Origin: SVFI01 sp964519385
GTDB lineage: Bacteria; Bacillota; Clostridia; Lachnospirales; Lachnospiraceae
Reading direction: 5' to 3'
NCBI GenBank assembly: GCA_964519385.1
Contig: CAZFLR010000002.1
Location: forward strand, 66,932 to 130,931
Length of the DNA stretch: 64,000 bases
Shown here: piece by piece, positions 34,131 to 41,784 of the stretch
Numbering within the stretch: position 1 is the first letter of the stretch
Layout of the letters: every line of letters starts with the position of its first letter
The notes under the pieces: model-generated
Told to the model about the DNA's origin: nothing
Databases searched by the model: none
Seen by the model: only the letters and a program-made list of their open reading frames with translations
Made by a program: the position numbers and the translations under genes

Positions 34131-34158
34131 ACATCACTATATGAAAAAAAACGCGTAA

Positions 34159-34809
34159 TCATTCCTGCTTCAAATTCTTTCTTCCTGTTTTGCACACATC
34201 CTTCAGACAGCAGTTCTCACAGTCCGGCGTTGTTCTTGCCGTACAAATCTCTCTTCCGTGATCCACAAACCTGTGACACAGGTCATTTCCCTCCTCCGGT
34301 GGAATAAGCTTCCACAGTGCCATCTCCACCTTCTTCGGGTCCTTCATGTCATCCACAAGGCCGATACGGTTACACAGTCTGATACAATGCGTATCCGTCA
34401 CAATGGCGGGCTTTCCGTACACATCACCGAGCACAAGATTGGCACTTTTCCGTCCGACTCCCGGAAGCTTTAAAAGTTCCTCCATGGTGTCCGGTACTCT
34501 TCCTTCGTATACGTCGCGGAGCATTTTCATACAGGCACTGATATCCCTTGCCTTGCTGTTGCAAAGTCCGCACGGACGGACAATTTTCTCAATTTCCGAA
34601 ACATCTGCCTCCGCAAGTGCATTGACATCGGGGAACTTTCTGTAAAGGTCCTGTACGACAACATTTACCCTCGCATCCGTACACTGTGCTGCCAGTCTGA
34701 CACTGACAAGCAGCTTCCACGGTTCCTGATATTCCAGCGAACACCCTGTGTCCGGATATTCTTTTTTTAATCGCTCTATAACCTCTGTTGCCAGTTCTTT
34801 CTTTCTCAT
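34159..34809 (-). CDS. nth: Endonuclease III (Nth) DNA glycosylase/AP lyase
   Basis: 216-residue bifunctional glycosylase for oxidised pyrimidines. The HhH motif LPGVGRKSANLVLG carries the catalytic Lys and the following VTDTHCIRL the Asp. The C-terminal [4Fe-4S] loop is C-x7-C-x2-C-x5-C (CTARTTPDCENCCLKDVC), one residue longer in the first interval than in E. coli. The ATG at 34809 (AGGA site) is preferred over GTG at 34815. Confidence 0.95.
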   Translation of the reverse strand: MRKKELATEVIERLKKEYPDTGCSLEYQEPWKLLVSVRLAAQCTDARVNVVVQDLYRKFPDVNALAEADVSEIEKIVRPCGLCNSKARDISACMKMLRDVYEGRVPDTMEELLKLPGVGRKSANLVLGDVYGKPAIVTDTHCIRLCNRIGLVDDMKDPKKVEMALWKLIPPEEGNDLCHRFVDHGREICTARTTPDCENCCLKDVCKTGRKNLKQE

Positions 34810-34821
34810 ACTCACTCCTGA

Positions 34822-35301
34822 TTACTTATGGTACGGCTCGTTATTTATAATCCGGTATGCCCTGTATATCTGCTCCAGCAAAATCACGCGCATAAGCTGG
34901 TGAGGAAATGTCATATTTGAAAAGCTGAGTTTATAATCCGCGCGCGAAAGTATTGTATCATGAAGCCCCAGAGAACCTCCGATAATAAACTGTATATGGC
35001 TGTTTCCCTGAACTGCCAGTGTCCGGATTTTTTCGGCAAGCTGTACGGAATCCGGCTGTTTTCCTTCGATGGCAAGTGCCATCACGTAAGCATCCTCACG
35101 AAGGTATCTGCGTATACGCTCCGCTTCCTTAAGCTTAATCTGATTCTCCTCCGCAGCACTTGCCTTGTCCGGCGTTTTTTCATCTGCCACTTCCACAATT
35201 TCAAGCCTGCAATATTTTGAAAGGCGCATAGAGTATTCCTCTATCGCGCCTCTAAAATACGATTCTTTTACTTTTCCAACCGTAATTATTGTAATTTTCA
35301 T
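34822..35301 (-). CDS. rlmH: RlmH 23S rRNA pseudouridine-1915 methyltransferase
   Basis: 159-residue SPOUT methyltransferase that N3-methylates pseudouridine 1915 in helix 69 of 23S rRNA. Motifs: TVGKVKESYFRGAIEEY at the N-terminus, LAIEGKQPDS, the SAM knot FIIGGSLGLHD and the C-terminal LLEQIYRAYRIINNEPYHK. Length is exactly standard. The ribosome site is weak (GACGGGAAA). It lies between the zinc-ribbon gene and nth. Confidence 0.97.
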   Translation of the reverse strand: MKITIITVGKVKESYFRGAIEEYSMRLSKYCRLEIVEVADEKTPDKASAAEENQIKLKEAERIRRYLREDAYVMALAIEGKQPDSVQLAEKIRTLAVQGNSHIQFIIGGSLGLHDTILSRADYKLSFSNMTFPHQLMRVILLEQIYRAYRIINNEPYHK

Positions 35302-35325
35302 TTCTGTTTCCCGTCTTTAGAAATC

Positions 35326-36183
35326 TTAGTCATACTGTTTGCTGTACCAGTCATCTGCCATCTTATCCGCAAGAGGCATGTCAAGATCCGGAAATGCTTC
35401 AAACAGCTGTCTCTTGATAAACTCCATACGCGTAAAGTAAAGCTGTGCCTGCGCTTCATCATCTGCAGCCGCTTCACTGCTGATATGAAGTGTCTGGTCC
35501 ACCTGTTCACTCTTCAGATTTGCCTCAAGAAAGGCATTGATATCATCAATTAAGGAATTTTCTTTCGATGCTACCCCTACATAGGTTTTATACATCTTAA
35601 CAGAATGAATTCCCATAATCAGAAACACAGCAAACAGAAAGCCCATTACGCCGGTAAACATGATTTTTCCCATTCCGTACATTCTAAACGGAAGGACACC
35701 CATCCAGAACAGGACAAGTGCAACCAGACCGATTGCACCGACTGCGATAAGAGCGACTGCACTGGACTTATACTCCTCGGCTTTTTCTGCCTTATCCTCA
35801 TAGGCTCCGCCTTTTCTGCGATCCGGAGCTTTATCGGCTTCGTCCGTTTCACTCTCCGCCTCATCCATCTGCTCAACTTCCATCTTTTCTTTTTCTTCCT
35901 CCGCTCTTTTACGGAGAACTTCGTTAATCAGAGCTTTCGCATTCGGGATTTCCGCCGCCGTAACAAAGAGCTCATGAGCCTTTTCCTTTTCATCATAACG
36001 GCTGAACACGCCCTCTATTCCGTTCGCTTTTAAAAATTCGGCCATCTGCATAATCGAAGCCTCTTCACCGAAGATAATCGGCTTTGGTGCTTCCTCAAGT
36101 GACTCAACCAAATCCACCTTACAGTCACTGCACCGCGTATAACCCTTTACATATTCATTTTTACATACCGGACACCAAGGCAT
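35326..36183 (-). CDS. Zinc-ribbon membrane protein of unknown function
   Basis: 285-residue protein. The first 25 residues hold a zinc ribbon (WCPVC and RCSDC, two CxxC knuckles). Residues about 30-90 resemble a DUF2007-like fold (IMQMAEFLKANGIEGVFSRYD), then an acidic Glu/Asp/Lys linker (about 92-135), two membrane helices (about 142-162 and 170-195) and a helical C-terminus rich in acidic residues. No catalytic motif is seen. Good ribosome site AAGGAG. It follows nfnB by 12 bp, so it is probably cotranscribed with the nfn genes, but no functional link can be claimed. Confidence 0.7.
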   Translation of the reverse strand: MPWCPVCKNEYVKGYTRCSDCKVDLVESLEEAPKPIIFGEEASIMQMAEFLKANGIEGVFSRYDEKEKAHELFVTAAEIPNAKALINEVLRKRAEEEKEKMEVEQMDEAESETDEADKAPDRRKGGAYEDKAEKAEEYKSSAVALIAVGAIGLVALVLFWMGVLPFRMYGMGKIMFTGVMGFLFAVFLIMGIHSVKMYKTYVGVASKENSLIDDINAFLEANLKSEQVDQTLHISSEAAADDEAQAQLYFTRMEFIKRQLFEAFPDLDMPLADKMADDWYSKQYD

Positions 36184-36195
36184 ATTTTCTTCTCC

Positions 36196-37578
36196 TTATT
36201 TGTTACTTAAATATTCATCAATACCCTTTGCAGCTTCTTTTCCTGCTCCCATGGCAAGGATTACGGTTGCTGCTCCGGTCACTGCATCTCCGCCTGCAAA
36301 CACACCTTCCTTGGTTGTCTGTCCGCTCTCATCTGCAACGATACATTTATACTTGTTAATGTCAAGACCTTCCGTTGTAGAAGAAATCAGCGGATTCGGA
36401 GAAGTTCCGAGTGACATGATGACCGTATCCACGTCAATCACAAACTCTGATCCTTCAATGACAACCGGTCTTCTTCTTCCTGATGCATCCGGCTCACCAA
36501 GCTCCATCTTCACACATTTAATTCCGCTTACCCAGCCCTCTTCATTAGAGAGAATCTCAACAGGATTGGTAAGAAGGTCAAAGATTACGCCTTCTTCTTT
36601 TGCATGGTGTACTTCCTCCACTCTGGCAGGAAGCTCTTCCTCGGATCTTCGATATACAATATGCACCTCCGCACCGAGACGAAGTGCTGTTCTTGCTGCG
36701 TCCATGGCTACGTTTCCGCCACCGACAACAGCCACCTTCTGTCCGCGCATAATCGGCGTAGCAGAATCCTCCTTAAATGCCTTCATAAGGTTGCTTCTTG
36801 TCAGGTACTCATTTGCTGAGAACACACCGTTTGCCTGCTCACCCGGAATACCCATGAACTTCGGAAGTCCTGCTCCGGAACCGATAAATACGGCTTCAAA
36901 GCCTTCTTCTTTCATCAGTTCGTCAATCGTTGTGGATTTTCCGATAACAACATTGGTCTCAATCTTAACACCGAGTGATTTTACATTTTCAATTTCTTTG
37001 GCAACCACATCCGTTTTCGGAAGACGGAACTCCGGAATACCGTAAACAAGTACGCCTCCGGCCTCGTGAAGTGCCTCAAAAATTGTCACATCATAACCCA
37101 TCTTTGCAAGGTCGCCTGCACAGGTCAGTCCTGCCGGACCGGAACCGATAACTGCAACCTTTTTATTTTTCTTTTCTGCATCTACTGTCGGTTTGATTCC
37201 GTTTTCAGCCGCCCAGTCAGCCACAAAACGCTCTAATTTTCCGATGGAAATCGGTTCGCCCTTGATACCCCGGATACATTTACCCTCACACTGGCTTTCC
37301 TGCGGGCAAACACGTCCGCAAACTGCCGGAAGCGCGCTTGAACGGCTGATAATCTGATAAGCCTGCTCAATATTTCCATCCTTAACCTGCTCAACAAATC
37401 CCGGAATATCAATAGAAACCGGACATCCTTTCATACACTGTGCATTTTTACAGTTGATACATCTGGATGCTTCTTCCATTGCTTCTTCTTTGTTATATCC
37501 TAAACATACTTCGTCAAAATTCTTTGCACGAACCTGTGGCTCCTGCTCTCTGACAGGTACTTTCTTTAATACGTCCAT
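36196..37578 (-). CDS. nfnB: NfnB, large subunit of NADH-dependent ferredoxin:NADP+ oxidoreductase (GltD-like)
   Basis: 460-residue flavoprotein often annotated as glutamate synthase small subunit (gltA/gltD). N-terminal clusters CINCKNAQCMKGC and CGRVCPQESQCEGKC bind two [4Fe-4S]; then come two Rossmann motifs, FAD-binding GSGPAGLTCAGDLAKMG and NADPH-binding VGGGNVAMDAA, and the C-terminal GGDAVTGAATVI. No large GOGAT subunit is present, and it is immediately preceded by an NfnA-like gene (TAATG junction). NfnAB is an electron-bifurcating transhydrogenase joining ferredoxin, NADH and NADPH pools in Clostridia. The pairing makes Nfn more likely than glutamate synthase, but the two cannot be separated by sequence alone. 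Confidence 0.85.
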   Translation of the reverse strand: MDVLKKVPVREQEPQVRAKNFDEVCLGYNKEEAMEEASRCINCKNAQCMKGCPVSIDIPGFVEQVKDGNIEQAYQIISRSSALPAVCGRVCPQESQCEGKCIRGIKGEPISIGKLERFVADWAAENGIKPTVDAEKKNKKVAVIGSGPAGLTCAGDLAKMGYDVTIFEALHEAGGVLVYGIPEFRLPKTDVVAKEIENVKSLGVKIETNVVIGKSTTIDELMKEEGFEAVFIGSGAGLPKFMGIPGEQANGVFSANEYLTRSNLMKAFKEDSATPIMRGQKVAVVGGGNVAMDAARTALRLGAEVHIVYRRSEEELPARVEEVHHAKEEGVIFDLLTNPVEILSNEEGWVSGIKCVKMELGEPDASGRRRPVVIEGSEFVIDVDTVIMSLGTSPNPLISSTTEGLDINKYKCIVADESGQTTKEGVFAGGDAVTGAATVILAMGAGKEAAKGIDEYLSNK

Positions 37579-38468
37579 TATTTGTCACCTCCGCAGTGTC
37601 CGCATCCGCCGTGATGCGTATCACCTTCCTGCTGTTTTAATAAAGCTCTGCCTTCTGCTGTTTTATATATCTGCTGACGTTTCATTGCCTGGTCAAAATC
37701 GACAAGATGGCCGTCAAACTCAGGACCGTCCACGCATGCAAACTTCACTTCGCCGCCGACTGTCAGACGACATGCTCCGCACATACCGGTTCCGTCTACC
37801 ATAATCGGATTCATGGAGACAATCGTTCTGATATTTAATTCTTTCGTTGTCAGACACACAAACTTCATCATAATCATCGGACCGATTGCAACACAGACAT
37901 CATACTGCTTGCCCTCTTTTTCAACGAGATCCTTTAAGGTTGTTGTCACCATTCCGCTTCTTCCGTAAGAGCCGTCATCCGTGGTCGGATAAACATTCGC
38001 CGCCACCTTTTTCATATCCTCTTCGTAAATCAGCAGTTCTTTTGTCTTGGCACCTATGATTACATCTGCATCCACACCGTTTTCATGGAGCCATTTCACC
38101 TGCGGATATACAGGAGCCGTACCAAGTCCTCCGGCAACAAAAATGATTTTTTTCTTTTTTAACTCCTCCGGAGCCTCGCTGCAAAATTCCGAAGGTTGTC
38201 CGAGAGGTCCTACAAAATCATGGAACGCATCTCCTTCTTTGAGATGTTTCATCGCCATTGTTCCTGCTCCGATTGTCTGCACAACAATAGTGATAGTTCC
38301 TTTCTCGCGATTATAGTCACTGATTGTGAGTGGAATACGTTCTGAATCCTCATCCGTTCTCACAATTACAAACTGTCCCGGCAAACATGTTTTTGCGACT
38401 CTTTTTGCTTCTACTTCAAAAAGATAAATGTTTGTCGTAAGTTCACTGGCTCTTACAATTTTATACAT
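37578..38468 (-). CDS. nfnA: NfnA, FAD/[2Fe-2S] subunit (sulfide dehydrogenase/DHOD-like)
   Basis: 296-residue ferredoxin-NADP reductase-like protein. FAD domain with PGQFVIVRTDEDSERIPLTI, NAD domain with VAGGLGTAPVYPQ, and a [2Fe-2S] Cys set near the C-terminus (GTGMCGACRLTV ... FACVDGPEF). The last residues form a Gly/His/Cys-rich tail (HHGGCGHCGG), which may bind metal. Start ATG at 38468, 6 bases after GAGGAGG. Same family as PyrK and SudB, but the tandem with nfnB identifies NfnA. Transcribed from a well-formed promoter with a 10-bp palindrome in its spacer. Confidence 0.86.
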   Translation of the reverse strand: MYKIVRASELTTNIYLFEVEAKRVAKTCLPGQFVIVRTDEDSERIPLTISDYNREKGTITIVVQTIGAGTMAMKHLKEGDAFHDFVGPLGQPSEFCSEAPEELKKKKIIFVAGGLGTAPVYPQVKWLHENGVDADVIIGAKTKELLIYEEDMKKVAANVYPTTDDGSYGRSGMVTTTLKDLVEKEGKQYDVCVAIGPMIMMKFVCLTTKELNIRTIVSMNPIMVDGTGMCGACRLTVGGEVKFACVDGPEFDGHLVDFDQAMKRQQIYKTAEGRALLKQQEGDTHHGGCGHCGGDK

Positions 38469-38518
38469 TTTCATCCTCCTCGTCATACCGGAACAATCAA
38501 TCCGGCTACATCCTTTTT

Positions 38519-38547
38519 ATAGTAATAGAATTGTGCACAAATATCAA
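38519..38547 (-). promoter_or_regulatory. Promoter of nfnAB with palindrome in the spacer
   Basis: Minus strand: -35 TTGATA (38542-38547), 17-bp spacer, -10 TACTAT (38519-38524). The spacer contains the perfect palindrome TTGTGCACAA (38531-38540), a plausible operator for a dimeric regulator. About 50 bp separate the -10 from the nfnA ATG. This gap also follows the stop of the upstream gene at once, so no terminator is visible. Confidence 0.6.
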
Positions 38548-38554
38548 TATTTTT

Positions 38555-40054
38555 TTAAAATTGCTGAATACGCTTTAAATCATACATGCCGTAAAAATTG
38601 CGCACAGCCAGGAAACTCTCTCCTGTCGTCACGCTGACCGCATACTGGTTCCCCGTCTTCTGACTCGTTCCGTCCGGTGCGAAAAACATCTCATCTATCA
38701 GATAATAATACTGATCATTTTCCGCTATGACCGCACTCGCCGGATATTGTCGCTTTCCTTCCATGTCCGGAATATGTCCGTCTGCATCCAGAATAATTCC
38801 CTGGGATATCAATGTCTGTATCAGCATGTTTGCAGCCTGCTCAGCAGTAAAGGATAAATCCAGTTCCAGATGATACGTTGCATAAGCAACCTCTCCCGGT
38901 ATTCCGCCTTCATCATATACAACAAATGCAAACTGACTGTCTCCCATCGGCATCGGAATTGCACCCGTATATAATGTGCTCTCAAGTCCCGGCTCCGTTC
39001 CGTCTGTCGTATAATAAACCTGACAATGGGCATCAGGTACGGAAACTGTGATGTACTGAGGCTCTGTATAAGTACCGGATTCCAGATTAATCTGCGGCGC
39101 ATCCATCGTTTTTTCATCAATAAAGTAATCCGCCTGCATGATATTGCTTGTAATATCATAGGTGTTGACATAGATTGCCTTGACCGTATAGTGACCGGAA
39201 TGAAGAAGAATCGGTGTAATATACTCCTTATCTGCCTTGGTCGGATTCGTTCCGTCCAGTGTATAATACACCTTTCCGCTTCCCGGTACAATCAGCTTCA
39301 GCGCAACTGCCTCTTCATAGTTTCCCGGCTCCTCGCTGACCTGAGGCGGCGTTGCAAGATACTCAGCATACGCATCCAAAACCGACTGCTGACTGCACTC
39401 TGCAAGCAAGTCTGCCATTTTCCGGTAATCTTCCTTCTCCCTGTAAATAGGTATCAAAAGATCATAAGCCGGCTCATAGGCCGGATCCAGGGAAAGAAGC
39501 TCCTCAAGCATCTCCTGCTCATTCTTCTCATCCCCCATTCCTTCATATGCTCTGGCTATCAGCATTCTCGCATCGGAAGAATTCGGTGCAATATTCATCG
39601 CTTCACCGGCATATTCCAGCATCTGTTCGTAATCACCGACTGCGGCCATCTCCTCTGCTTTTTTAACATTAAAATCATAAGAAGACTGTTCCTTTAGCAT
39701 AAACGAGGCCACAACAATGAGTACCAGCAGCACGACGGCAAATACACCCAATCCGATAAATAAAAGAACCGGGGCATTCTTCCTGCCATGTTCCTTTTTT
39801 ATATTCAGTTCTTCTGTCCCCTCATCCCCGGGCGCGTTCTGTTCCTTTTCCGCGTCTGTCCGGGTTAGCATCTCCGATTTAATTGGCTTTATTTCCTGCG
39901 TATTTGCCAAATCTACAGCAATTCCCGAAATGGTAGTCTCGAGCGTTTCATCAATTCTGGCATCATACACCGGAACAAGCTGCCTTTCTTTCCCGCAGTT
40001 TTCACAGAAAACCTGTTCATCCGTCATCGGAGTTTTACAATGTGGACACATCAT
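38555..40054 (-). CDS. Zinc-ribbon, TPR and chitobiase-C-like membrane protein
   Basis: 499-residue multidomain protein, function unknown. Order: zinc ribbon (MCPHCKTPMTDEQVFCENCG, about 2-21), flexible linker, one membrane helix (about 93-115), TPR-like helical repeats (about 127-225), then two beta-sandwich repeats of the chitobiase C-terminal type (VYYTLDGTNPT and VYYTTDGTEP, about 255-395), and a C-terminal domain (about 400-499) with YYLIDEMF. The zinc ribbon would be cytoplasmic and the TPR and sandwich parts outside. ATG at 40054 is chosen (GGAG eight bases upstream) over GTG at 40063. Probably an envelope or surface-associated protein; partners not evident. Confidence 0.72.
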   Translation of the reverse strand: MMCPHCKTPMTDEQVFCENCGKERQLVPVYDARIDETLETTISGIAVDLANTQEIKPIKSEMLTRTDAEKEQNAPGDEGTEELNIKKEHGRKNAPVLLFIGLGVFAVVLLVLIVVASFMLKEQSSYDFNVKKAEEMAAVGDYEQMLEYAGEAMNIAPNSSDARMLIARAYEGMGDEKNEQEMLEELLSLDPAYEPAYDLLIPIYREKEDYRKMADLLAECSQQSVLDAYAEYLATPPQVSEEPGNYEEAVALKLIVPGSGKVYYTLDGTNPTKADKEYITPILLHSGHYTVKAIYVNTYDITSNIMQADYFIDEKTMDAPQINLESGTYTEPQYITVSVPDAHCQVYYTTDGTEPGLESTLYTGAIPMPMGDSQFAFVVYDEGGIPGEVAYATYHLELDLSFTAEQAANMLIQTLISQGIILDADGHIPDMEGKRQYPASAVIAENDQYYYLIDEMFFAPDGTSQKTGNQYAVSVTTGESFLAVRNFYGMYDLKRIQQF

Positions 40055-40072
40055 ACAAATCACTCCATTACA

Positions 40073-41743
40073 TCAGAACAAACCTGTGATTGTTCCATCC
40101 TCTGTTACATCGATTGAAAATGCAGCCGGCTGTTTCGGAAGTCCCGGCATCGTCATAACCGCTCCTGTAAGTACAACTACAAAGCCGGCTCCGGCAGAAA
40201 CGTAAACCTCTCTGACCTGAAGCGTAAAATTTTCAGGTCTTCCGAGAAGAGTCGGGTCATCGGAAAGCGAATACTGTGTTTTTGCCATGCATACAGGCAT
40301 GGAACCAAATCCGAGCCCTGTCAGCTTCTCAAGCTGCTTTTCGGCTGCCGGTGCAAAGTTCACACCATCTGCTCCGTAGATTTCTTTTGCCACGGTTTCT
40401 ATCTTTTCCTTAAGACTGAGTTCGTCCTTGTAAAGCGGCTCAAACCGGCTTTCTTTCGTCTCAAGTGTATTCAGGACTTTGCCTGCAAGCTCCGTTCCTC
40501 CGGCTCCGCCTTCTGCCCAGACATTTGCAAGCGCGAACTCGCAGCCCCTGCTCTCACAAAATTCTTTTACAAAGTCAAGCTCTTCCTGTGTATCTGTAAT
40601 AAATGCATTGAGTGTCACCACTACAGGCACCTTATATTTTTGCAGATTTTCAATGTGCTTTTCCAGATTCACAATTCCTTTTTTGAGTGCGTCCATATTT
40701 TCCTTTGTGACATCTGCCTTCGATACACCACCATTGTATTTCAGTGCCTTCACGGTTGCCACAAGTACAACTGCATCCGGCTTTAAGCCCGCCAGACGGC
40801 ATTTGATATCAAAGAATTTTTCTGCTCCAAGGTCAGCTCCGAATCCGGCTTCCGTAATCACATAGTCTGCCATATGAAGCGCAGCGTTCGTTGCCCTGAC
40901 ACTGTTACAGCCGTGTGCAATATTTGCAAACGGTCCGCCGTGAATCAGCGCAGGATTATGCTCCAGTGTCTGAATCAGGTTTGGCTGCATGGCATCCTTT
41001 AAAAGTGCTGCCATAGAACCCACTGCCTTCAAATCTGCTGCTGTGACAGGCTCATTTTTTCTGTTATAGGCAACAATAATTTTTCCGAGACGCTCTTTCA
41101 AGTCGTCCATATCCTTTGCAAGACAGAGAATTGCCATGATTTCCGAAGCAACCGTAATCACGAAATGATCCTCTCTCACAACACCATCCATCTTATTTCC
41201 GAGACCGATGACAATATTGCGAAGTGCACGGTCATTCATATCCACACAACGTTTCCATACAACCTGTCTGGTGTCAATGTCAAGCTCATTGCCCTGCTGG
41301 ATATGATTGTCAAGCAGCGCGGCCAGAAGATTGTTAGCAGATGTGATTGCATGAAAATCACCCGTAAAATGGAGATTCAGATCCTCCATAGGAACAACCT
41401 GTGAATGTCCGCCTCCGGCTGCTCCTCCTTTCACACCGAAGCAAGGTCCCAGAGAAGGCTCCCTGAGGGCAATCACTGCTTTTTTCCCAAGCTTGGCAAA
41501 TGCTTCTCCGAGTCCTACACTGACCGTGGTCTTTCCCTCTCCGGCCGGTGTCGGATTGATTGCCGTCACAAGAATCAGTTTTCCTTTCGGATTCTGCTCA
41601 ATTTTCTTTAAATATCCCTCTGAAAGCTTTGCCTTATACTTTCCGTAAAGTTCAAGATTATCCGCTTCAATCCCTAATTTCCCCGCAATTTCCGTAATCG
41701 GCAGAAGCTCCGCTGCCTGTGCAATTTCAATATCTGTCATCAT
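40073..41743 (-). CDS. fhs: Formate-tetrahydrofolate ligase
   Basis: 556-residue Fhs, which makes 10-formyl-THF from formate, THF and ATP, used for purine and methionine synthesis and in acetogens for the methyl branch of the Wood-Ljungdahl pathway. Motifs: P-loop PTPAGEGKTT, LREPSLGPCFGVKGGAAGGG, GNKMDGV and GPFANIAHGCNS, with EAGFGADLGAEKF. ATG at 41743 follows GAGGTAAG. No other Wood-Ljungdahl gene is in the window, so acetogenesis cannot be inferred. A TATAAT box at about 41773 overlaps the ftsK end and may give a local promoter, but no convincing -35 is seen. Confidence 0.97.
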   Translation of the reverse strand: MMTDIEIAQAAELLPITEIAGKLGIEADNLELYGKYKAKLSEGYLKKIEQNPKGKLILVTAINPTPAGEGKTTVSVGLGEAFAKLGKKAVIALREPSLGPCFGVKGGAAGGGHSQVVPMEDLNLHFTGDFHAITSANNLLAALLDNHIQQGNELDIDTRQVVWKRCVDMNDRALRNIVIGLGNKMDGVVREDHFVITVASEIMAILCLAKDMDDLKERLGKIIVAYNRKNEPVTAADLKAVGSMAALLKDAMQPNLIQTLEHNPALIHGGPFANIAHGCNSVRATNAALHMADYVITEAGFGADLGAEKFFDIKCRLAGLKPDAVVLVATVKALKYNGGVSKADVTKENMDALKKGIVNLEKHIENLQKYKVPVVVTLNAFITDTQEELDFVKEFCESRGCEFALANVWAEGGAGGTELAGKVLNTLETKESRFEPLYKDELSLKEKIETVAKEIYGADGVNFAPAAEKQLEKLTGLGFGSMPVCMAKTQYSLSDDPTLLGRPENFTLQVREVYVSAGAGFVVVLTGAVMTMPGLPKQPAAFSIDVTEDGTITGLF

Positions 41744-41784
41744 ATTTCTTACCTCTTTTATTTTTATCCTGTATTATATCTGTT

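Noticed and set aside
34128..34152. CATATAGT before yqfC resembling a sigma-E -10 box, with GAATGATT about 13 bp upstream
   Set aside because: The start point would fall at or inside the yqfC start codon, leaving no room for a ribosome site, and yqfC is only 28 bp from nth, so cotranscription is simpler.
36200..37045. Long plus-strand open frame (281 codons) opposite nfnB
   Set aside because: Antisense shadow of a conserved gene: no ribosome site, Ser/Pro-rich low-information protein, no family pattern.
36196..37578. Assignment as glutamate synthase small subunit
   Set aside because: No large GOGAT subunit is present and the gene is fused by overlap to an NfnA-like gene, so NfnB is preferred.
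38531..38540. Palindrome in the nfn promoter as a Rex site
   Set aside because: The half-sites are adjacent and read TTGTG/CACAA without the 4-bp centre and TTAA core of the Rex box; kept only as an unassigned operator.
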